Notes under the pieces: model-generated | Told to the model about the DNA's origin: nothing | The model's database searches: none | The model's input: the letters and a program-made list of their open reading frames with translations, nothing else | Source of the DNA: Silene noctiflora | Taxonomy: Eukaryota > Streptophyta > Magnoliopsida > Caryophyllales > Caryophyllaceae | Reading direction: 5' to 3' | Assembly: GCA_009801015.1 (NCBI GenBank) | Contig: VHZZ01004429.1 | Location: 16,967-43,724, forward strand | DNA length: 26,758 nucleotides | Translations under genes and position numbers: made by a program | Part shown: positions 8,187 through 16,961 of the stretch, piece by piece | How positions within the stretch are numbered: the stretch's first letter is position 1 | Layout: each line of letters opens with the position of its first letter

Positions 8187-9404
8187 GCATTATGGTGTTA
8201 AACTGTTAACTGATAATGCTTATGCTTGCTTATGCTGTAATAGTTAGTAGTAATAGAACTTTTAACAAAACTCTTATCTTTTATAAGAGATTAGAACTTC
8301 TTCGAGAAGCCGTGTGAACTAGTAGTGTGCCTGCTTACAGTGAAGATTATCATATATGAAATTGTATATTCGGTAGCTTAACTTTTAAGCCTCGGCTTAC
8401 TTTCAGTTCTCGCACTTCTGTGATTGCTGTATTTTTACTAATGTCGTAGAAGTGAATGCTGAATGGTGCTTCAGTGGCTGTACTGCATCGAACATGTCTG
8501 AAGAAATTTTACTGTTTGCTGGTGTTCAGTTTCTGTTTGATTTATTTCTACGTTTCAGCTTAGCGTGCTGAATTCTGGTAATACATGAACTTGAGGACAG
8601 AAAATTATTAGTACTGATACGATAGTAGGCATCTGTCGTCACTGTTAACAAGTTCATCCTTTCCAGGAACCGACAATGTTGTTACATTCAGCTAGCATTA
8701 GTATAGAAGTAAACAAGCTGAATATCTGAATTTCACAGCATTTATTTACCTGCCTTGTTATAGATTTCCATGAATTGAATAAAGGTTTTAAACTTTGACA
8801 ATCAAGGAGCTTACGGATAAAATTTCTGGTTTTCTGTCTTTCCGAAATACAGCATTGTTTTTTATTATCAACTAAGCTGATTGGGGATTTCTCCTAATCT
8901 ACATGACACACCTTCACACTAAATGTGAATTGGAGAGGATTTACGAAATTCATCATCTTTGTCGGGTATGTTGTATTTCTGGTGTAATCAACTGATCATG
9001 TATCTTTGAATGACGAAATAGGCCGTGTTGTCCTGACTAAACTTGGACTAAAATAAGTTCAGCTCAAAGGCAATATTCAGGATGTTCTGAGATAAAGTTG
9101 GCAGAGACTTCTAAACCATTATAGTTTCTCTCAAAATTGCTGAATTGGGGACAGTACTCAATAGTGTTCACTTTTTTCTGTAGCAGTTATCAGCTAGTCT
9201 CACAGGGTCACAGCATGCTGTTTTATAACTCATATACCGGGGTGTCAAATACTCGGAAACAACCACCGCCCTAGTACGGTAGTGGCTCATCCAAAAGCCG
9301 TCGGTAGAGGGAGTCAGATGTATGGATCATTCCGTTTGCATTAAGAAAAGTAAACAAATAATCGGGATTCGGGTCATTGGGAGTACCTACTATTGAAGAG
9401 AGAA
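8187..9404. repeat. 3' flank of duplicated segment, copy B
   Basis: The stretch 8187-8700 matches the flank of copy 1 (2405-2885), and 9258-9345 matches 3118-3230. The stretch 9195-9230 (AGTCTCACAGGGTCACAGCATG) recurs at 11063-11085 after copy 3. A MITE remnant (GTAAACAAATAATCGGGATTCGGG up to GGGAGTA) lies at 9350-9390. No gene is seen. Confidence 0.55.
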
Positions 9405-9744
9405 TTAATACCAGTAGAATTATTTTCCTAAAACAGCTTTTCTGCAACTTCTTTTCCTACTTACTGCACTGCTTTCATTAAAATGGTAACAAATTCAATC
9501 CTAAAAAATACAAAACAAAAACAAAAACAAAATTTAAATATTATAAGATGCATTAAACTTGAACACATAAATTTACTCTCCTTTTCCTCTGATCTTCCGT
9601 ACATTTATTTCTAAGCTAAGGTTTGTATTACTTTCTCTTCTTCTTCTTCTTCTTCTACTTTATTTTTTTGAGTTTAATGGGTGTAAGCACAAGGTGTTAG
9701 TGAATCTGTTTCTGAAGTTTATGTTTGATGAATAGGTAAGGAAG
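9405..9744. promoter_or_regulatory. Upstream region of B3 copy 3
   Basis: The stretch 9405-9500 aligns with 380-605 of copy A after an internal deletion, and 9555-9720 aligns with 805-1106 except for the MITE. It contains a pyrimidine-rich CTTCTTCTT microsatellite (9637-9655), plausibly in the leader. No clear TATA box was fixed. A three-codon uORF (ATG AAT AGG TAA, 9728-9739) ends five bases before the main start. A second ATG at 9721 also ends quickly at a TAG (9733-9735). Confidence 0.4.
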
Positions 9745-11033
9745 ATGGTCAATCTGAATGCGGCCGAGTCGTCCAACCATCTTGTCTCCAAGGAACATCA
9801 TTCAAGTTTCTTTCAGCTTTTTGTTCATCATAAGAACTCCATCAATCTGGTGTGTTGCTCTTCTCTTCAAAGTCAAATTAAGTGTTTTTTCTTTTTCTTT
9901 TATGATTTTATATGTTCCTATGTTGAATTTAGGTTAATTTTATAAGAACTAGTTTCAAAATAATAAACTGTATATAAGTTAAAAGATCTTTGTTAAGCTC
10001 AATCTTGCTAAATGTAGCTAGTTTCGACTAAAATTTGGGTAATTGCGTTTGGACTCAAATCGGTTCAAATCTCAACAGAACTAAAAAAGATGTAGGCCGT
10101 TTTCTAACAAAGCACTCCCTATGTCAAAATCATTTGTTTACCTTTGATTAAAATGTTCATCACAAAGAATAAAGAAAGGTAAACGAATGGAATGGAACGG
10201 AGGGAGTACGTATTAGAGAAGTGTATTTTAGAGTTTTCGCCTTGCAGTAGGTTTGACACTTTGACAGTAGCACTACACCATCAGAACATTACTGAATGTT
10301 TCTTAGTCAACCTGGCTTTTCTTGCAAACTGGATTATAACTGTTGTTTGGATATTTGTTACAGCGTATACCTCCACCATTCGTCAAGAACTTCCGAAACA
10401 TTCCATACAAGATATCCTTGAAAAATATGAATGGGTTGGTTTGGCCTGCAGAACTGGGTTATATCGACGATCACTTGCACATAATCGCAGGCTGGAAAGA
10501 GTTTGTCAAGGAACATTCGCTGAACAGCGGAGATTTTGTGGTGTTCCACTACGTACCAGATTCCACTTTTCTTGTTATGACCTTCGACTCTGATGGCTGC
10601 AACAAGGGAGCACCTCTATTCAAGGAAAAAGGCAGAACATTTGCTCGCCCAAATTTACAATTTGAGAGGACTATCAAGACCACACACTTGAAGAATTTTC
10701 TGGTAAGCATATTGTTTAAGAGATAGTCCGGCCTTTGAAAAATAACCACTGTTATACTAACATGATGTCGGGAACCTTCAGACATTTCCCAGTTGGGTGA
10801 TAAAGAATTGTGCTGTCGCGCTACCTCAGAGGGTGGAGCTGAGTTTCGAGGAAGGGGTATCAAAGAAGATATGGTTGCACAGAACAGCAGACAGGACAGT
10901 TCTGGGATATGCTGGGATGCCTCAATTCTGGAAGATGAACAATGTTCAAATGGGAGATAAGCTTCAGTTTCAGATTATTCTCGGAGAATGGAAGACCATC
11001 AAAAACATTATTGTGAGGAGGGTTCCGCAATAA
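9745..11033 (+). CDS. B3-domain transcription factor, VRN1/REM-like, tandem copy 3
   Basis: Exons 9745-9849, 10364-10702 and 10782-11033 join in phase 0, giving 231 aa. The first donor is GTGTGT rather than GTATGT but keeps GT. The B3 domain at about residues 22-110 has FFQLFV, RIPPPFVKNF, GLVWPAEL and GWKEFVKEHSLNSGDFVVF. The exon 3 half-domain reads NNVQMGDKLQFQII. The linker basic cluster seen in copies 1 and 2 is weakened here (KEKGRTF). The copy is closest to copy 1 in protein and in intron length. All splice sites and the frame are intact, so it is probably expressed. As with its sisters, role and targets are inferred from the family only. Confidence 0.87.
10113..10207. mobile_element. 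Stowaway-like MITE in intron 1 of B3 copy 3
   Basis: It runs from CACTCCCTATGTCAAAA to GGAACGGAGGGAGTA. The left TA has become CA, and the right TA is at 10206-10207. Arms TTTGTTTACCTTTG / AAAGGTAAACGAATG match the copies in the other two B3 first introns. Confidence 0.78.
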
Positions 11034-11952
11034 GAGGAGTTGGGAAGAGGTTATTACTGAAGTTAGTCTCACAGGGTCACAGCATGATGTTTTATGTTTT
11101 CGGTTTTTCGTCTTCTGTCGTAGAATGTTATCTATTGGTGTCGCCAAAATGTTTACTGGCACCTTGTCTGGTTAGAAAAAAATCAAAGAGGAAAAGATTG
11201 AAACTTTTAGGTGAAGCTGCTGCTATGTAGACTGTAGTAGTAGTAGTAGTGTGCAACTTGATAGTGTTTTGATGCTTGAAACAGGTTAAAATTGAACTTC
11301 TGGAATTTAATTTTCTGGTGTTTTTAGGTGAAATTTACCACGACACTTTGTAAAAAATAATCATTGAAACTTTTCTTTTGCTTACAATTTTTAAGACGGC
11401 CTTTTTCCAGAAGTTTGTAAAACGAATCTTTTTAGTAATTAACTTCTTATTTAACATGTCACTATACTTGTTTTAATAGATAGAGTACATTTTTTTACAC
11501 GACTTACACAATTATACAGAAGTTTTTACAAATCGAACAAAACAAATCAATCCTAAATTAAATCGTTCCAAAAACACACTCTTAATCAATAATTACTCCG
11601 TATTTCATTATACCGCTGTTTATTCAGAGAGTCGTTGGCAAAAGCTTGTCAGTTAAGCACAAGTTGAATTAATGATACACAAGAGACGCGACTAAGTAAT
11701 GTCCTCCGTAGCTCACAGCTCACGCGTTTAATAATCACATTCACGAGTTTATATATTGTCAACTGTCACCAACCAAACATATACAGTCTGTTAAAAGTCA
11801 ATTAGTGGCACATAAACTTACAATTAATTTGTTTGATTGTTTCTAATTACAAGTAACTTTCTTAATAAACCTTCACCCTGTCAATAATTTGTTGGATATA
11901 AATCATAAATTTTGATCTACAAAACAAGGCAAATTTTATCAGAAATCTAGAG
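11034..11952. promoter_or_regulatory. B3-3 3' flank and upstream region of CYSTM gene
   Basis: The part to about 11290 is the presumed 3' end of B3 copy 3, with a (GTA)n run at 11233-11250. The rest is AT-rich. TATA-like boxes occur at 11748-11757 (TTTATATATT) and 11895-11901 (TATAAAT), 205 and 58 bases before the CYSTM start; either could place a transcription start. No ORF of note. Confidence 0.35.
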
Positions 11953-14380
11953 ATGAGTTATCAACAATCTCCTCAAGTTTCCTACCCTCCTGGTAATTTT
12001 CCCCAACTTTCTTCATCTGGGTACTTTTGTTTAGTTTAGTTTATGTACTCGTTCCGTCCCCATTAAAATACCCGTCACAAAGAATAAAAAACAGTGAATA
12101 AATGATCGGGATTCGGGACGAAGGGAGTACTTTTCTGTGTTGTTTTGCTTAGATTTGTTGAGGTAGTTGTGTTTTTAAAGTTTTGATTATGAATTTATGA
12201 TGGGTTTTAATTTTAGTGTGATTTGAAAGCTCCTGGGTTAGAATTTGATCATTGATCTGATCATATCTTGTAGCCTTTTAGGGAATTTTCTAAAGCCAAT
12301 TCTGATGTTTAATACTCCCTCTGTCGCAATTATCCGTTTACTTTTTTGGTTCTTTGTGGGAGATATTTAATCAAAGGTAAACAAATGACTGGACGGATGA
12401 AGTATAATTTGAAAGGTCGCAACTTTTTGGGTTGGATTTGGTCATTGATCATATCTTGCTTATAGCCATTTAGGGTATTTCATAAAGCAAATTCTGATGT
12501 TTAATACTCCTTTGTTTTCAATTATCTGCTTAGCTTTTTGTTCTTTTTGAGAGATTTGAGAGATATTTTAATGAAAGGTAAACAAATGATTGAGACGTAT
12601 GGAGTATAATTTGAAAGTTGGCAACTTTTTGGGCTGGATTTGGTCATTGATCATATCTTGTAGATGGTTTTTGGTACAAATGATTATTGTTGTGTTTCGG
12701 TTATTGTATAAACTCATATACCCAATTCTCATTTCAAATGTTGACCAATGATCTATGATTAATGATCATGTTATGTTGATGATTGTTAATTTCTGATGAA
12801 TGATAATTGTATGATTAGGGTATGGAAGTCAATATCCACCACCAGGGTACCCTGGAGGAGGAGCAGGACCACCACAAGGGTATGAAGGCTACCCTCCACC
12901 GCCGCCACAAGGGTATCCACCACAACATCACCAGCACCATCAGCATGGTGGGTATCAGGGTTACTTCAATGATGGTTACGCTCCCCCGCCCCCTCCTCCT
13001 CCACCTAATTACAACTGTGACCCTCATCATCATCACCACCATCAGCGAGAGCATGGTTGCTGCTCCTTTTTAAAGGGATGGTATGTTGATCTTTTCCTAT
13101 TTTGTATTCGGTGTATTACTATATTTCTTGGTCTGTTAGAATTCATGACGTGACACCCTTACGTTGTGTATCCTAAATGTATCCAAGGAGGCACAATCAT
13201 AAGATCACTTGCTAATTGGTGAAACAGTTTTGACTATGCGACTGCTGCTTTTATGCCTTTAATGTGATATACAAATGTTTGTTCTTTGTTCTAAATTTGA
13301 TTCTCATGTTCATTTTCGATTGTTAGATATGTCCACAAACCATCTCTCCGTGCTGTTTACACATGGGTGGCACATCCTAGGCCTAAGGACTTGGGGGTAA
13401 TGGAGTAACGATGTTGTTTTAGTGTTTGTTATCTAGAATTTGGTACGCTTGAGTCTTTACTTACTCTACGAGCTTTAGTGTCCAGGCTCGCTCATAAGAA
13501 TAGATGTGTTCCATAAGTGAAAAACTACTGACTATCAACTAAACGCCAGCTAACTTTTACGATTCCTGCAAGTGATTTTTTCTGGCTTTCCATGATACTT
13601 TGAACTTTTTGAAGGACAGTGTAAGGCAAATTTTCTTGCGAGTTTGAGGTCATTTTTAGAATATTTATGAAATCAACTGGTTGTTTGCATATTGGATTTA
13701 CAGGACAAGATCCTCTCCCATTTGCCCAAATGCCCATATATAATATAGTCGACACTACTGCACTAGTTGGGAGTCTGTTTACAATTTTCTCTCAGTCTCA
13801 GGGATGATGGTCTCTGTGAGATTGTGAGTGACAGTCCAAGTCTTTTTGGTAATCGATTCCGGCTTCACAACCTATATAGTATAATTTATGTGATGATAAC
13901 CTGTGTTACTCCGACTCTTCGATACAGTGTCGTGTCTGACACGTGTCGGATTGTCGGACACGATACGGGTCGGATGCGCAACAAGGCAGCTAAGCGAAGG
14001 GATGGTATACGAGAAGCGCTAAGAAACAAATTAGGTATAGTAGTCACAAGTCAAGTAAAGAGTGAATGTTTATCCTCGAACCAATTGGTGTCGAGAGTAG
14101 TAGTCTATTAACTTAGAAATGAGTATATTCACTCTTACTCAACCAATATTGGAAAATGCTCCCTTTTCACCGCAGTCACTGGGAAAAACTCAGCAGAAAC
14201 AAATACACTTTACGTCTTACTGTCAGTAATTATTCAACTTCAACAACAATATTGATTTTACATATCCATTATTCTAGCTTGATAAATCATGAATTCCTTA
14301 TGCTCTTGTTTTATTTGTTGTGTAGCTTGGGTTTCTTGTTATGCTGCTTCGTGTTTGAAGAATGCTGCTGCTGCTGTTAG
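11953..14380 (+). CDS. XYPPX / cysteine-rich CYSTM-module protein
   Basis: Exons 11953-11992, 12819-13080 and 14326-14380 splice cleanly (junction phases 1 and 2) to 118 aa. The N-terminal part has YPP/GYP-type repeats (SYPPGGYG, QYPPPGYP, GYPPQHH), a run of eight prolines and a six-histidine stretch. The last 25 residues form a CYSTM module: GCCSFLKGC, then LGFLLCCF, then FEECCCCC to the stop. Members of this family are small tail-anchored membrane proteins linked to stress and metal tolerance. The His-rich and Cys-rich segments fit metal binding, but that is inference. Start and exon 1 are supported by the typical MSYQQ-type beginning. Introns are 826 and 1245 bp and carry MITEs. Confidence 0.9.
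12046..12129. mobile_element. Stowaway-like MITE in CYSTM intron 1
   Basis: It runs from TACTCGTTCCGTCCCC to GGGACGAAGGGAGTA, with TA at both ends (12046-12047 and 12128-12129). This belongs to a slightly different subgroup, with a CACAAAGAATAAAAA interior. Confidence 0.72.
12313..12404. mobile_element. Stowaway-like MITE within tandem unit 1
   Basis: It runs from TACTCCCTCTGTCGC to GACGGATGAAGTA with TA at both ends, and has a GGTAAACAAATGACTGGACG 3' arm. Confidence 0.7.
12505..12606. mobile_element. Stowaway-like MITE within tandem unit 2
   Basis: It runs from TACTCCTTTGTTTTC to GAGACGTATGGAGTA with TA at both ends. It is diverged from the unit 1 copy and about 10 bp longer, with a repeated GAGAGATTT. 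Confidence 0.65.
13340..13408 (+). other. Exon-like open stretch in CYSTM intron 2
   Basis: After a good acceptor context (TTCGATTGTTAG, ending at 13326) an open frame reads YVHKPSLRAVYTWVAHP, then RPKDLGVME and a stop near 13408. It lies in the intron between CYSTM exons 2 and 3. Splicing exon 2 to this acceptor would create an immediate TGA stop, so it does not extend the CYSTM protein. No family is recognised; a captured or decayed exon, or chance, are all possible. Confidence 0.2.
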
Positions 14381-15218
14381 GCTCATTGCCCATCCTTGCG
14401 GAGCCATCCCTTTGTCTTTGCTGCACTATCTGCTACTCCGTATCTTGTATTGAAAAGTGAAACCTATCATTTTTTTTATGCACAGGAATGTGTGTGTACT
14501 TCATACTGTTCTATAACTGATTTTATCCGCAATGTTTGTAAGTAATCCTCCAACATTTGTGTGAACTATTTTGGCAAAGCTCTGATGTTTGAACTTGGGT
14601 ATTATTCTCATGGTTTAAAACTTTCCGTTCAAAGTGTGTATTTGGTCTGTTGAATGGCAGATGTGGATACTGAACGCACAGCTCTTAAAAAAGCTGTAAA
14701 TGACGCAATAAGGTCAGGTAAAGGATTTGACATCGAAACACAGGGAAACAAACAAGGTAGCTCATAAAGCTCTCGTTTAGCTGGTAGATAGACGCATACA
14801 ATCTTGCCTCGACGTTAAACACTCATTACCAAATAACACCCATTGTAGCGAGTCGTGAGAGAATGATTTGGACAATTGGACGCATCTGTCACTTTGCATT
14901 CACTTGCGTCTTGATGAGGTTTTTGACCCGCTGCAATACAAAGGGCAACTAGTAACTTAGAGTAACATTTTTACTTATTTCTTTGTACTTGCTCGTGACG
15001 AAAAAGCACTTGTGACATCTCACAATCACCCTTTCTTTTACCATTATTTAAACCAATTATGAGACGTCAAAAACATGTGACTCGTCACAAATGAGAATTT
15101 GTGATTGTTTTAAGACCAAAGGATTACCACATGCATGCCCTCGCTCACATTGTATTACAGTATGAATCCATTAATACAACCATTTTTGTAAAAATACACC
15201 TTTGCACATTCTATTCAA
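14381..15218. other. CYSTM 3' region with an unexplained exon-like segment
   Basis: The first few hundred bases are the presumed 3' UTR of the CYSTM gene. At 14661, after a textbook acceptor (GGTCTGTTGAATGGCAG), an open frame reads DVDTERTALKKAVNDAIRSG and KGFDIETQ up to a stop near 14767. This could be a spliced 3' UTR, an alternative terminal exon or a relic of another gene. I do not recognise the family. The rest is AT-rich with no gene. Confidence 0.25.
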
Positions 15219-15227
15219 TTTTTAGTT

Positions 15228-15774
15228 GGGATATTCTACGGTGTACCCTGTGTTTTCGGTTTTTTATGTTATACCCCTATATTTTTGAAATTGTATGGTA
15301 TACCCCTAAACTTCTTACTTATTCTCCATCATGACCTCTTTCAAATTTCCATTAACTTTATCATCATAAAACAGCCGTAATTTGACCTTTATTTTAACTT
15401 ATTAATATTGTATCACCATCCTATACGAGAAGCATCACAAATCACTTTTAATAAGCACAAATTACTATTAAAAACCTCCGTTATGAAGCATGAAATAATA
15501 ATGGCGATTTGATGAATTTGAGTTAAATTCGTATACTATTTGGTGGGTTAATGATAATTCAGCGAACTAATAAGTAAATGTGTGGGATGTCGAGTAATTG
15601 GAATGATAAATAGACGATTTAATAGATCGATTAAGAAATTAAGGTAGCAAAAACAATGAATAAGGTCATTGTATAGACTAATGTATAGAGTGTAAGGGTA
15701 TCTAATAAAATTTCAAAAATGTAGGGTACAAAATAGAAAACCGAAAAACTCGGGGGTACACTATAAAATATCCC
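15228..15774. mobile_element. Mutator-type MITE with perfect 9-bp TSD
   Basis: The termini GGGATATTCTACGGTGTACC and the complement of GGGATATTTTATAGTGTACC begin imperfect inverted repeats of about 85 bp (15228-15312 and 15690-15774). Identical 9-bp direct repeats TTTTTAGTT flank it at 15219-15227 and 15775-15783. A 9-bp duplication with long terminal repeats is the Mutator signature. The 547-bp interior has no coding capacity. Confidence 0.88.
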
Positions 15775-15793
15775 TTTTTAGTTTGATCATATG

Positions 15794-16213
15794 TAGATCT
15801 GGCAAAAGTCACCCGACTCGATTGACCCGACCCGAAAAGGCTGACCCGAGACCCGAAATGACCCGAACAGACCCGACCCGACTCGAACATGACCCGAGCT
15901 CACCCGTAACTGACCCGACCCGAAAATGACCCGGTTCTGGAACCACCCAACCCGAAAATGACCCGACAAAACATAACTCTAATTGAACCGAAAAGACTTG
16001 AAATGACTTTTTCTCTCTTATTCATTGACCCGAAAATGACCCGACCCAAAANTANCCGGCCCGGTTACCCGAAACTGACCCGACGAACAAACCCGAAATA
16101 GACCCGAAACCCAAAATGACCCGAGACGAACCGAATTAACCCGAAATCATTGAAATGCCTGAACTGATCCGACGCAAACTGACCCGACCCGCTGACCCGA
16201 TTTGCCAGGTCTA
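15794..16213. mobile_element. hAT-like element rich in ACCCGA repeats
   Basis: The ends TAGATCTGGCAAA (15794) and the complement of TAGACCTGGCAAA (ending 16213) form a terminal inverted repeat with one mismatch over 13 bp. The interior is an irregular array of TGACCCGACCCGAAAA-type words. The terminus and internal style match the element at 4011-4603. The flanking 8-mers (ATCATATG / CAAGCTGT) do not match, so the target duplication has decayed or been lost. N bases at 16052 and 16055 lie in the array. Confidence 0.7.
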
Positions 16214-16961
16214 CAAGCTGTCGACATTTTCTAAGCTCAGAAAGATATGGCTGTCGACACTCTACATCAAAGCGTTTTGGAGGATTGTGGAAATTGGCTA
16301 CAACATCAATTTGTAGGAGAGTTCTAGAGCTCAGTATTGGCTCAACAAGCGATTAAATAATTCAAACCTCAAAGGAAGATTCAACCTGTACAACCACCAT
16401 TCTCGTTTGTATACAAGGCAATGGACTGTTTACAACCCGCAATAACGCACCAGAACGAAACAAGCACACATCGATCATTTCATTTTGGGTTTTTATCAGG
16501 GTATTTACCCAAAATAAACATCAGAAATCCAATGTCAAAACACATGCGCGCAGAAACCCCCAAGAATACAACTTCGCTACCCTGTCGATAAATAGAGTTC
16601 AAGATGAACTGAAACAATGGTTTTACAAAAGATTTAACAAAAATATTCGAAAATATCATCACTATATCTTGCAGCAAATTGTTCGAAAGTTAACAAAATC
16701 CAGTAGCTACAGCCTATGAACTTTTTAAGACTGCAATGCGATTAAAAATTCCTTTTGGCAAGGAATTACCAAAAATAGTGGTGCCCGGAGGCAGTTGAAT
16801 GACAGGTTTTTAAAGTAATACTCGAAAGAAATTATTCCCGCTAATTCAGTGAGCAATATCGTCAGTTCATCAGAGGGACCTGCTTATTATAAACACTACA
16901 AAAGATCCAAAATTGTTCTTCTACTCATCCATCTCCTCCTCTATTCGTCAACATCTTATCT
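16214..16961. other. Downstream flank / 3' UTR of phosphate carrier gene
   Basis: No convincing coding sequence is visible. The part next to 16962 must include the 3' UTR of the minus-strand carrier gene. The rest is unremarkable AT-rich sequence between it and the transposons at 15.2-16.2 kb. Confidence 0.4.

Larger units (their letters stand above)
12221..12665. repeat. Tandem duplication carrying a MITE, CYSTM intron 1
   Basis: Units begin ATTTGAAAG at 12221, 12407 and 12609 (the last partial, to about 12665). Each contains TTTGGTCATTGATC-like and CATATCTTG words. The first two each also contain TTCTGATGTTTAATACTCC followed by a Stowaway-like MITE (12313-12404 and 12505-12606). The MITE was therefore copied with its flank rather than inserted twice. 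Confidence 0.75.

Noticed and set aside
10192-10593. 133-codon frame overlapping B3 copy 3 exon 2
   Set aside because: It is in a different frame from the spliced B3 gene, crosses the intron acceptor and has no similarity to a family.
12815-13073. Frames antisense to, or out of phase with, CYSTM exon 2
   Set aside because: They are mirror images of the Pro/His repeat region; the spliced frame gives a complete CYSTM protein.
13900-13985. GTGTCGTGTCTGACACGTGTCGGA near-palindrome as a regulatory site or retroelement end
   Set aside because: It is a common-looking plant repeat motif without an identifiable partner or boundaries in the window.
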